Shown here one piece after another: positions 28,955 through 35,884 of a DNA stretch of 56,894 nucleotides (its first letter is position 1; every line of letters begins with the position of its first letter). The notes under the pieces were generated by a model. The model was given only the letters and a program-made list of their open reading frames with translations, ran no database searches and was not told where the DNA came from. This DNA is from Rhizosphaericola sp047606825 (GTDB taxonomy: Bacteria > Bacteroidota > Bacteroidia > Chitinophagales > Chitinophagaceae). Location of the stretch: positions 1 through 56,894 of the forward strand of contig JASGDY010000033.1 in the NCBI GenBank assembly GCA_047606825.1, in the 5' to 3' direction. The position numbers were made by a program, and so were the translations under genes.

Positions 28955-28990
28955 TTTTTCGGGAACGATACCGGAAACGTTCCCGAAAAA
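28955..28990. promoter_or_regulatory. LacI-type operator pair upstream of starch susC
   Basis: Two perfect 13-bp arms, TTTTTCGGGAACG and its complement CGTTCCCGAAAAA, enclose a 10-bp centre. Read as operators, there are two overlapping sites, about 28958-28975 and 28970-28987, each close to TTCGGGAACGTTCCCGAA, the perfect palindrome before the GH97 gene. The sites start just after the -7 box and should cover the transcription start, so a repressor bound here would block initiation. The LacI protein encoded at 34.6-35.6 kb is the likely ligand-controlled binder (inferred). Confidence 0.7.
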
Positions 28991-28996
28991 TTAACG

Positions 28997-29027
28997 CAAA
29001 CATAAAGCCTTTTAACAAACTAACAAA
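28997..29027 (-). promoter_or_regulatory. Promoter of the starch susC operon
   Basis: On the minus strand TTTG (29027-29024) is followed after 19 bp by TATGTTTG (29004-28997). This is an exact match to the Bacteroidota promoter TTTG-N19-TAnnTTTG. Transcription should start near 28990, inside the operator and about 100 bp before the ATG. Confidence 0.7.
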
Positions 29028-29204
29028 TGTTTTTTAGTAAAAACTGAGAAAGAGAAAGATAATAAAAGTTAATTTTATTTATAAAATATTGATTATCAAT
29101 ATATTAAATAATTTAAAAATATTCTTGTGTGGTGGTTGGCGCAGACACGAACCATGGGGCAGGATTTTCATGCTTAAACATTGGACCACCATTACGCAAA
29201 CACT

Positions 29205-29213
29205 GTTAGCAGT
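29205..29213. repeat. GTTAGC motif at the island edge
   Basis: GTTAGCAGT followed by a T-rich stretch resembles GTTAGCGGT at 31761-31769 and its inverse at 32485-32493. All lie at edges of accessory gene modules. Significance unproven. Confidence 0.3.
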
Positions 29214-29228
29214 AGTTTTTATGCAAAA

Positions 29229-29259
29229 AAAAGCCGGAAGCGTAATACTCCCGGCTTTT
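29229..29259 (-). terminator. Rho-independent terminator after the hydrolase gene
   Basis: On the minus strand AAAAGCCGG, a 13-base loop, CCGGCTTTT and a continued T run. It lies about 23 bp beyond the hydrolase stop and separates the island from susC. Confidence 0.75.
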
Positions 29260-29281
29260 GTGTTTGCTTGTCCGTATTTTT

Positions 29282-30208
29282 TTAGGAAAGATATTTTCTG
29301 AAGAAAGGAATTATATTGTCCAATGCTTGCGAAGTGTATTTGGGAATATCATATAAATCATAATGACTTGCGCCCTGAACAACCTGGATGCTTTTGTCTT
29401 TTGACGCTGCTTTGTCGAACAATTCATAACCGTCTTTGTACGAACCAAATGCACCCACTTTATCGCCAACAACAATGTGCAGCGGTTGCGTCAATAAATG
29501 CTCTGCCAGATGAAAGGCATCAAAACCGACTGCCGCCGCCAATCCTGAAAACAACAATTTGTTGGGTGAACAAGCGTGCTGACCTCTTGGCGTAGTATAA
29601 TAGTCTACCGCTTCCACAATGTCGATGTCGTTCAATCCTGCTTGTTTTCTGGCTTCTTCATTTGGAGCTACATAAACCGTAACGAAAGGCTCTGCTCCGT
29701 TCGCTTCTGCCGTGCGTTGTGCTGCAATGGCTTCCAAAGTTTTGATGGCAGCATCGGGCGTAAAATCTCCTTCACGCATCAATCTTCCATAATTTGCACC
29801 AACAACGGTAACTACGGCTTTAAATCTTCTTTCGGTCATCGCCGCGTTTACTGCATAACCACCACCACCGCAAACGCCGAGAACACCTATGCGGTCATTG
29901 TCCACATAAGGAAGTGTGGTCAGGTAATCTGCCGCACAACGGAAGTCTTCCACGCGGGTTGCCGGGTCTTCCAAAAATCTTGGTTCGCCGCCGCTTTCGC
30001 CCTGATGTGAAGCGTCAAATGCCAATGTGATAAAACCTGCTTCCGCCAACGCTTTTCCGTAGACATTTCCTGATGTCTGGTTTTTACAGCTGCTGATAGG
30101 ATGTGCGCAAACAATGGCAGGATATGTTTTGGTTTCGTCAAAATCTTTCGGGAATTGGATAATGGCTGCCACTTCCCAGGTTTTGTGTTTGAATTTTACT
30201 GATTTCAT
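29282..30208 (-). CDS. Alpha/beta hydrolase (dienelactone hydrolase / YcjY-like)
   Basis: 308 residues, no signal peptide. The early strand is YPAIVCAHPISSCKNQTSG, followed by ITLAFDASHQGESGG. The nucleophile elbow is GVLGVCGGGGYA, with Cys113 where most esterases have Ser, as in dienelactone hydrolases. Later VVGDKVGAFG and VVQGASHYDLYD give the acid and His regions. YcjY-type hydrolases of this form are often encoded beside AraC regulators. The neighbouring araC 3' relic at 30292 and the intact araC at 33616 suggest the two genes were once adjacent. Substrate unknown. Confidence 0.85.
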   Translation of the reverse strand: MKSVKFKHKTWEVAAIIQFPKDFDETKTYPAIVCAHPISSCKNQTSGNVYGKALAEAGFITLAFDASHQGESGGEPRFLEDPATRVEDFRCAADYLTTLPYVDNDRIGVLGVCGGGGYAVNAAMTERRFKAVVTVVGANYGRLMREGDFTPDAAIKTLEAIAAQRTAEANGAEPFVTVYVAPNEEARKQAGLNDIDIVEAVDYYTTPRGQHACSPNKLLFSGLAAAVGFDAFHLAEHLLTQPLHIVVGDKVGAFGSYKDGYELFDKAASKDKSIQVVQGASHYDLYDIPKYTSQALDNIIPFFRKYLS

Positions 30209-30291
30209 TGTTGTAAATCTTTTAAATTATTTGATGATGCAAAGTTCACCAATGCAGTAAGGCAAGTCCTTAAACATTTTACCTTAATACT

Positions 30292-30383
30292 TTAAAAATT
30301 TACTGGTTGCGGAAAACAGTAGGGGAAATGCCCGTTTCTTTTTTGAAAAACGTAGTGAAATAAGACGGATATCCAAACCCCAA
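30292..30383 (-). repeat. 92-bp direct repeat, copy A (araC 3' relic)
   Basis: Exactly identical to 33608-33699. Read on the minus strand it encodes the last residues of an AraC protein (GFGYPSYFTTFFKKETGIS... to the stop). A further 18 or so bases upstream still look AraC-like (EIAYNWG) but differ from copy B, and then the similarity ends at the MRJP-like gene stop (30407). It is a truncated leftover of a second araC-like gene or of a duplication. Confidence 0.85.
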
Positions 30384-30406
30384 TTATATGCTATTTCGTT
30401 CGTCCC

Positions 30407-31505
30407 TTACCTAAACGGTACACCTTTCCCCAATGGCTTGAACCTAAAAATATAAAACGGTGCTGTCGCCAAATTTTTGCCGTTATTGAAAACCGCTCCG
30501 AGATGAACTTGTGCAGCCGAAACATACATATATCCGTCCGATTTGTTGTAACTCACACCGTCTGCCCAAAGCAATTTTTTGTCAGTAACGATGTTGTGAA
30601 CGCTTTTGTCTTTGCGAAGAATTACCGCAACGCTGTTGCTTTCCACTGAGGTTAAGTAGAGGTTTCCGTCAATGTCAATGCTTAAACCACCATTGTTTGA
30701 TTTGTCGGAATAAGTTTCTATTCGTTTGTCCAATTCGGTTTCGGTCAGGTTTTCGTTTAGTAAGTCGTCCAATTTTACACGGTAGAGTTTGCTGCCGTTC
30801 AACGGTGCATAATACAACCACTCAAAATTTTTGTCGGCAGTAATGCCGTCACAACCTACCAAAAGATTTTTGCCGTTTACGGCTAATGGTTTTCCGTTGA
30901 TAATAGTCGGCAAATTTTCGGGTAAAGTCGTCCGATGACCTTGCAACAGCCGTCTTGTTTTGCCTGTTTTCATATCTACAATAATCAGCGAAGCTGTGCT
31001 TCCGTCTCCACCGTTTCCAATGCCTTCGTCCGCAATTAAAAAAAACATTGTGTTTGGTATCAACTATCATATCGTTCGGTTGTGAAGTGGAAACAACCGA
31101 AGTTTCGGGCAGATAATAAATCCGTTCTAATTGGTCTGTAATAGTGTTCCAACCTACGATTTTTGGCGTTACGGGATTTCTTTGTGCCATATCCAAAAGC
31201 CAGACAATTCCGTTTTCATCGTTTCTGATACCCAAAACATTGCTCAAATAATGGTCGTCCGTTTCTCGTGGCGTATTCCATTCTTTGTTTGGAAATAGCG
31301 TAGTTGTCTTGACTTTGGCATTGTATTTTACCACCCGAAATTTCGGATTGAAAAACGGATGATGACTATACACCAAATCGCCTTTTGCGGTAAACGCAAT
31401 GTTTCCTACGGATTGCTCAACCGTTGCAAAAACTTCATAATCGGCTTTTTGGGCATAAGCGGAAATGCCTGTCAGCATACTGAAAACTACAATAAACTTC
31501 TTCAT
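30407..31505 (-). pseudogene. Royal-jelly/SMP-30-like exported beta-propeller protein, frameshifted
   Basis: The first frame (31505 to about 31040) has a signal peptide (MKKFIVVFSMLTGISAYAQK) and reads through NIAFTAKGDLVYSHHPFFNP and SQPNDMIVDTKHNVFF. The second (to 30407) continues FLIADEGIGNGGDGSTASLIIVDMKTGK...WADGVSYNKSDGYMYVSAAQ. Together they form one major-royal-jelly-protein/gluconolactonase-like propeller of about 365 residues. The frames join at a run of eight A on the plus strand (31038-31045); removing one base restores NVFLIADEG. A slipped homopolymer is therefore the only lesion. It may be a true mutation, a phase-variable switch or a sequencing error. Enzymatic role unknown. 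Confidence 0.75.
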
Positions 31506-31630
31506 TTTTTTTCAATTATTTATACTATACTTTTTAATGTTACAAAACTAAATATGGTATTTTGTCTTTGCAATAACGGATAAAAATGATAGTAGCAGAT
31601 GTATTATATAGAGTAGAATATCATGCTGAA

Positions 31631-31672
31631 CAAAGTTGGCTCAATGTTTCTCTTGTAATGCCTAAATCGGGA
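31631..31672 (-). pseudogene. Crp/Fnr C-terminal relic 1
   Basis: On the minus strand LGITRETLSQL is readable, the end of the recognition helix of a Crp/Fnr regulator, matching the relics at 32.6 and 33.5 kb. It is the most degraded of the three, with no clear stop at the expected point. Confidence 0.6.
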
Positions 31673-31760
31673 AGTGAAAACAAATCTAAACGGCTGTTTT
31701 CGCCTGTTTGCTGAAATACAGTTGAATGACTTTTGTCAGTCTGTCTATTGGCAATACGAT

Positions 31761-31769
31761 GTTAGCGGT
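31761..31769. repeat. GTTAGCGGT, left inverted arm of the DUF1330-cupin module
   Basis: GTTAGCGGT here is the inverse of ACCGCTAAC at 32485-32493; the pair encloses the DUF1330-like and cupin genes. Confidence 0.35.
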
Positions 31770-31783
31770 TCGTTGTTTTTTAT

Positions 31784-32089
31784 TCACCATATTTTTGTCC
31801 CTTGAATTAAAATAGATGTCTTTATGGATTTGTCTTTTAAGTGTAAAAACTTCTTTCGTTCTTCGTCTTGCTTAAAATTGTCAAAATCTTGTTGAGTGTT
31901 GAATTCTACTATATGTATTTCGTATGGTTTGTCAATGTTACTTTCAATAAAAGCCTTTTCTGTCGGTCTTACTCGTAATAGTAATTGTCCATTATATTTT
32001 AAAATTGTCGGAATGGCAATGCTTTCAAATTCGTCAAAAATATTTTCTTGACCTTCTATTATGTAGATTAGTTGAGTTATTAATATCAT
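31784..32089 (-). CDS. DUF1330-like small protein
   Basis: 101 residues from the ATG at 32089 (MILITQLIYIIEGQENIFDEFESIAIPTILKYNGQ). That start lies 4 bp after the cupin stop and leaves out nine doubtful codons that overlap the cupin gene. The pattern LLRVRPTEKAF...YEIHIVEFNTQQDFDNFKQDEER is that of the DUF1330 / dimeric alpha-beta-barrel family, whose members often act as small monooxygenase-like or structural proteins. It is coupled to the cupin gene; function unknown. Confidence 0.7.
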   Translation of the reverse strand: MILITQLIYIIEGQENIFDEFESIAIPTILKYNGQLLLRVRPTEKAFIESNIDKPYEIHIVEFNTQQDFDNFKQDEERKKFLHLKDKSIKTSILIQGTKIW

Positions 32090-32093
32090 CTTT

Positions 32094-32441
32094 TTATTCG
32101 ATTGAGGTTCTGTCATTATTAGTTGTCGGCTGTGATATTACAAGAAAGTCAAGTTGTTCGATTGTTTCGTTTGCTATATAATGTTTAGTTTCAGGTCGAA
32201 CTAATATGCCTTTATGTTCTGCTACAATTATTTTGCTGTTTTCTAAATAAAAGGTACCTGCCCCTTTGAGTATAAAGAAAAATTGTTGGGCATTAGTATG
32301 AAAATGTAGATTCTCTCTTGTTCCACTTGGCATACTTTCTTGTTTAACAGATAGTCCAATTGTGTCAGCCAAAACCCAACTGTCACAATTATCTCCCCAT
32401 ATATAATGTTCTGCTATGTTTTTGTCAATTATATCTTCCAT
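32094..32441 (-). CDS. Single-domain cupin protein
   Basis: 115 residues from the ATG at 32441 (MEDIIDKNIAEHYIWGDNCDSWVLAD). The cupin motif is present: ENLHFHTNAQQFFFILKGAG (two His, then the GAG turn) and, later, PETKHYIANE with the second-motif His. Such proteins bind a metal and fold as a small beta-barrel; roles range from sugar isomerases to sensors. It overlaps or nearly touches the DUF1330-like gene. Specific function not assignable. Confidence 0.8.
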   Translation of the reverse strand: MEDIIDKNIAEHYIWGDNCDSWVLADTIGLSVKQESMPSGTRENLHFHTNAQQFFFILKGAGTFYLENSKIIVAEHKGILVRPETKHYIANETIEQLDFLVISQPTTNNDRTSIE

Positions 32442-32484
32442 TATTTCTCTTTTATAATGTTGTCTGCTGTGTCGTTTTACAATG

Positions 32485-32493
32485 ACCGCTAAC
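32485..32493. repeat. ACCGCTAAC, right inverted arm of the DUF1330-cupin module
   Basis: Nine-base inverse of 31761-31769, 43 bp upstream of the cupin start. Confidence 0.35.
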
Positions 32494-32562
32494 GGTTCGG
32501 AGCTTGGCGTTTGCAACGGCAAATTTAGCAAAAATAATAGAAGCACTGTCTTTTTCCGTTGG

Positions 32563-32653
32563 TTATTGTGAAGTCAATCGGCTCAAAGTTTCTCTTGTAA
32601 TGCCGAGATAAGAAGCAATGAGCGTTTTGGGAACTCGCTGCAATAAGTAGGCG
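32563..32653 (-). pseudogene. Crp/Fnr C-terminal relic 2
   Basis: The minus strand reads LLQRVPKTLIASYLGITRET then LSRLTSQ and a stop at 32563. This is the helix-turn-helix end of a Crp/Fnr-family regulator with its natural stop. Nothing of the cyclic-nucleotide-binding domain precedes it: the sequence goes directly into the 3' end of the PIN gene. A 3' gene fragment only. Confidence 0.8.
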
Positions 32654-32657
32654 GTAA

Positions 32658-33140
32658 TTATTTTTCGTTGGATAGTTTTAAAATTTCGTCCATAAAAGCA
32701 TCGCTTAACCAAACGCTTTTCGTCCGCAAATCAAGAAGAAGCGGCTTCAATTCCGAAATATATCCTAACTTTTTGGCTTTCAGCAGAATACCGATAGTTC
32801 CCGTTACTTTCAGCCCCGTGTGTTTGGCGTGAAACCTGCCCAAATTTTCGTCAAGAATTATCAAATCTGCTTCCTTTTCGGTAGCCAAAACGATTGCCTC
32901 GGCTTCGCCTCTGTCCAAATCCAAAAAATAGGACAACGATTTTTAATTTTGGATTTTCTCAATTTTTATCCATTCAATCTTTGATAAATCGGTATAAAAT
33001 TCTTTGTTTTGCCCCGCCTCAATTTCATTAAAAACTTCCTGCGGAACAAGGATTTCTCCGTAAAAATCTTTAAGAAGATGAAGTTTCCCGATTTTTAACA
33101 ACGAAATAACAGGCGTGGTATTTGAAACAATTTTAGGCAT
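32658..33140 (-). pseudogene. PIN-domain toxin (DUF3368) with an in-frame stop
   Basis: One reading frame spans the region: MPKIVSNTTPVISLLKIGKL at the start, EILVPQEVFNEIEAG, then TAA at 32945-32943, then without frame change SYFLDLDRGEAEAIVLATEK and ADLIILDENLGRFHAKHTGL to 32658. Joined, it is a complete DUF3368 PIN nuclease of about 160 residues, with the acidic DRGEAEA and DENLGR motifs behind the stop. A TTG just after the stop could restart translation but would lack the N-terminal part of the active site. Overlaps the antitoxin by 8 bp. Probably inactive. Confidence 0.8.
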
Positions 33141-33381
33141 TTTCCAAATCTTCCATTAAGTCTTTGGTGTTCAGATATTCTACATTGTATCTTGATGCTA
33201 TTTCCAAAAATTCAACTCTCGGTATTTGCAAAACCTTTGAAGCCGTTCCCGATGAAACTTTACCTAACTCAAATAATTTTACAAGGGCAGAAACTTTTAT
33301 TTCCTTACCGAATTCGCTTTTGTTCAACCGCATAGAGTTTGCCAAAAAATCGGGATATTCTATTGAGATTACTTGTGCCAT
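33133..33381 (-). CDS. UPF0175-family antitoxin
   Basis: 82 residues from the ATG at 33381 (MAQVISIEYPDFLANSMRLN). The UPF0175 pattern is clear: FGKEIKVSALVKLFELGKVSSGTASKVLQIPRVEFLEIASRYNV, with an embedded helix-turn-helix. It is coupled by an 8-bp overlap to the DUF3368 PIN gene, a standard antitoxin-toxin pair. The antitoxin is intact although its toxin partner is interrupted. Confidence 0.85.
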   Translation of the reverse strand: MAQVISIEYPDFLANSMRLNKSEFGKEIKVSALVKLFELGKVSSGTASKVLQIPRVEFLEIASRYNVEYLNTKDLMEDLENA

Positions 33382-33473
33382 TTCTACGATAATTTTATTG
33401 CCCAAATATACAAAATTATTCTATCGCTGTTCCGCTTTTGGAAAAGATAATGATTGGATAATTCTTGTTCCGA

Positions 33474-33536
33474 TTATTGCGAAGTCAATAGGCTCAAAGT
33501 TTCTCTTGTAATGCCAAGATAAGAAGCAATAAGCGT
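33474..33536 (-). pseudogene. Crp/Fnr C-terminal relic 3
   Basis: The minus strand reads TLIASYLGITRETLSLLTSQ and a stop at 33474. It is nearly identical in DNA to relic 2 over about 60 bp, shorter at its 5' side, and has only spacer around it. Confidence 0.75.
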
Positions 33537-33607
33537 TCATTTGCGATATGTTATTTTAAATTTAAACAGGTTACACAACTTCTTCCAAAGCCAAACGTGA
33601 TTTTGCC

Positions 33608-33699
33608 TTAAAAATTTACTGGTTGCGGAAAACAGTAGGGGAAATGCCCGTTTCTTTTTTGAAAAACGTAGTGAAATAAGACGGATATCCAAACCCCAA
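33608..33699 (-). repeat. 92-bp direct repeat, copy B (3' end of araC)
   Basis: Exact copy of 30292-30383 in the same orientation, 3316 bp apart. Here it forms the intact end of the araC gene, so this is the source-like copy. Confidence 0.85.
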
Positions 33700-34500
33700 A
33701 CTATAAGCTACTTCGCTTATAGTAAGCGATGTGTCTCTTAATCTACTTTTGGCAATCTGCACAATATGCTGATGGATGTGCTCTTGTGGCGAATTGCCCG
33801 TAAAATGCTTGATTAAATCGCCGAAATAATTGGAAGACAAATGGGCTAATTCCGCAAAATAGGAAACATTGGGTATTTGAATCTCTTGATTGTTGCCGTA
33901 GTATTTTTCTAAATTTTTGTAGAAGTCGGCAACGGTTTTGTTGTACAGTTCTTTCCGGGAATCGAACTGGCGATTGTAAAAATTTTGGATATACGACAAA
34001 ATTAAAGAAGCATAAGAAACAACAATGTCTTTGGAAAAATTTTCGCTGCGGTTGTATTCGGTAAACGCTTTTTGGAACAAATCAGTAATGATTTTTTCTT
34101 CTTCTTTTGTGATGAAAAGTGCTTCGTGATTGCCGTAATGCGTGAAACTATATTCTCTTGCTATTTTCCTAAAGATATTGGACGCCATCAAAATATGATA
34201 GCCCGATATCGGGTTGTCAATATCCCATTGGATAATATCATCGGGCTGGTCGAGATAAACAAAAGATTCAGCCTGGTCAAATGCTGTTTGTCCGAAAAAT
34301 TTGTTCTTGTCGTAGTTCTTTTTTATTCCCAAAAAATAGAAATCAATCTGGATAGGTTGCGATTGTTTCCTGATGTTTGGGTGCAGGTCATAATCCGTCA
34401 GATGTATCTGATTGTTTTTAAGTCCCTTTATATTGGTATAATCGGTAAATTCTTTTATGCTGTATTTCTTTTCCAAATCCGTATGATATATAATCTGCAA
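33616..34500 (-). CDS. AraC-family transcriptional regulator
   Basis: 294 residues. An N-terminal AraC-like sensing domain (DFYFLGIKKNYDKNKFFGQ, GYHILMASNIFRKIA) is followed by a C-terminal double helix-turn-helix, about 205-292: FAELAHLSSNYFGDLIKHFTG, then LTISEVAYSLGFGYPSYFTTFFKK and TGISPTVFRNQ. No ATG precedes the domain in frame before a stop, so a TTG at 34500 is the best start. It probably controls the neighbouring hydrolase or another island gene. Its last 92 bp are duplicated at 30.3 kb. Confidence 0.85.
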   Translation of the reverse strand: MQIIYHTDLEKKYSIKEFTDYTNIKGLKNNQIHLTDYDLHPNIRKQSQPIQIDFYFLGIKKNYDKNKFFGQTAFDQAESFVYLDQPDDIIQWDIDNPISGYHILMASNIFRKIAREYSFTHYGNHEALFITKEEEKIITDLFQKAFTEYNRSENFSKDIVVSYASLILSYIQNFYNRQFDSRKELYNKTVADFYKNLEKYYGNNQEIQIPNVSYFAELAHLSSNYFGDLIKHFTGNSPQEHIHQHIVQIAKSRLRDTSLTISEVAYSLGFGYPSYFTTFFKKETGISPTVFRNQ

Positions 34501-34595
34501 AGTTCGAAAAATAAAAAATGATTGTCCTTTAACTTTTTACGGATTTCCTTTTGGTTTTTACAGCAGTTTGGGTAAAATTCCCGATAGCGTCTTCC

Positions 34596-35618
34596 CTATC
34601 CTCGCCCCTGCGTCGATTTCCTATGTATAATACTCGAACTCAGCACGACCGGCTCAGGAGTCGGCGAGTGTTTAGGACTTTTGAGCGAGACAAACAGTTG
34701 CTGTGCGGCTTTCCGGCCCATTTCAAATGCGGGCTGTGTGATTGTGGAAAGCGACGGATTGAGCAAATCAGCGATTTCCAGACTGGAAAATCCAATGACT
34801 TTCAACTGCTCCGGGATAGAGATGTGCTCGTTGATGCAGACGCGGTAGGTAACGACCGCCAAGCGTTCGACGGCGGTAACGATGGCGTCAGGTTGCGTTT
34901 CCAATATAAAATTTCGGATGATGTCGTAAGATATTTCGCGGTCGTTGTCGCATTCCAATACATGGATTTCGTCTTTTTTGAAACCGGCGGCTTTGATGGC
35001 ATCCTTGTAGCCTTTGGTCCTTATCTGCCCGATGGAACGGTCTGGGTCTATTACCAGAAAAGCAATCTTACGACAGCCTCTCTCAATCAAATCCTTTGTA
35101 GCCTGGAAGCTGCTTTGGTAGTCGTTGGTAATGATTTTGGGTAGGTCGATATCCTCGTAGATTCGGTCAAAGAACACAACGGGAATGGACATGTTGACCA
35201 GGTTGACGATATGTGCGCTGTCCTTGCCTTCGCCTGTCGCCGACATGATGATGCCGTCCACGCGCCCGCTTTGGAGCTCGGTCAGGATGCTTACCTCTTT
35301 TTCATAAATGCTGTCGGTAACATACACCAACGTGTGGTAGTTGTGCGCACGGGTTATCTGCTCGATACCTTTCACGGCCTGGGAAAAAAAGTTGTTGGCG
35401 AGCTCGGGTAAGACGATGGCGATTGTTCTTGCTGCTTTTTCGCGTAGGCTGCTGGCAAATATATTGGGTTGGTAGCCGAGTTCTTTTGCCTTTGCCAATA
35501 TATGTTCCTTTGTATCGGGGTTGATGTCGGAATTGTCGCGGAACGCCCTCGATATGGTCGAGGTAGACAACCCCAGCGCACTGGCAAGTTCCTTGATATT
35601 GATATTCTTTTTTATCAT
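34596..35618 (-). CDS. LacI-family regulator, likely controls starch use
   Basis: About 340 residues from the ATG at 35618. The N-terminal LacI helix-turn-helix INIKELASALGLSTSTISRAFRD and hinge GYQPNIFASSLREKAARTIAIVLPEL are followed by a periplasmic-binding-protein-like sensor domain (GIEQITRAHNYHTLVY, GRVDGIIMSATGEG, VVFFDRIYEDIDLPKIITNDY, STITQPAFEMGRKAAQQL). It lies 266 bp after the GH97 gene on the same strand. Palindromes of LacI-operator type precede both that gene and the starch susC, so a maltodextrin-responsive regulator is the simplest reading. Effector unknown. Confidence 0.88.
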   Translation of the reverse strand: MIKKNINIKELASALGLSTSTISRAFRDNSDINPDTKEHILAKAKELGYQPNIFASSLREKAARTIAIVLPELANNFFSQAVKGIEQITRAHNYHTLVYVTDSIYEKEVSILTELQSGRVDGIIMSATGEGKDSAHIVNLVNMSIPVVFFDRIYEDIDLPKIITNDYQSSFQATKDLIERGCRKIAFLVIDPDRSIGQIRTKGYKDAIKAAGFKKDEIHVLECDNDREISYDIIRNFILETQPDAIVTAVERLAVVTYRVCINEHISIPEQLKVIGFSSLEIADLLNPSLSTITQPAFEMGRKAAQQLFVSLKSPKHSPTPEPVVLSSSIIHRKSTQGRG

Positions 35619-35724
35619 AAACAAAGTGTTTCACGCAAAGACACAAAAGTATAAATATATGAAACCGCAACGCATATAAAAGGTCATGCTTTTTCCCTTT
35701 CGGTTTATGCTGGACGCTCTATAA

Positions 35725-35842
35725 GTGTGCAATAAACCTTGGAAAGAAGCACGTAGCTAAACAATGGACGCGTCCGCCGTCATTCCCGCGTAGGCTGGAA
35801 TCTGATGGCGGACGTTTTCATTGTTTAACTATGCATTCATTT
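35725..35842. repeat. Dispersed palindromic repeat, copy 2
   Basis: CGTCCGCCGTCATTCC (from 35771) pairs with GGAAT...GATGGCGGACG (to 35814) around GCGTAGG. Outer flanks GTGTGCAATAAA and TTTCATTGTTTAACTATGCATTC match the other two copies. It lies between the GH97 and LacI genes. Confidence 0.65.
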
Positions 35843-35884
35843 CATAACAGCATTACACATTTTTACCCTGTGTACAGTATGATT

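Noticed and set aside
29120..29215. Possible tRNA-like or attC-like fold upstream of the hydrolase terminator
   Set aside because: GGTGG and CCACC arms exist, but there is no tRNA arm set, no anticodon loop and no CCA context; the pairing is too weak to call.
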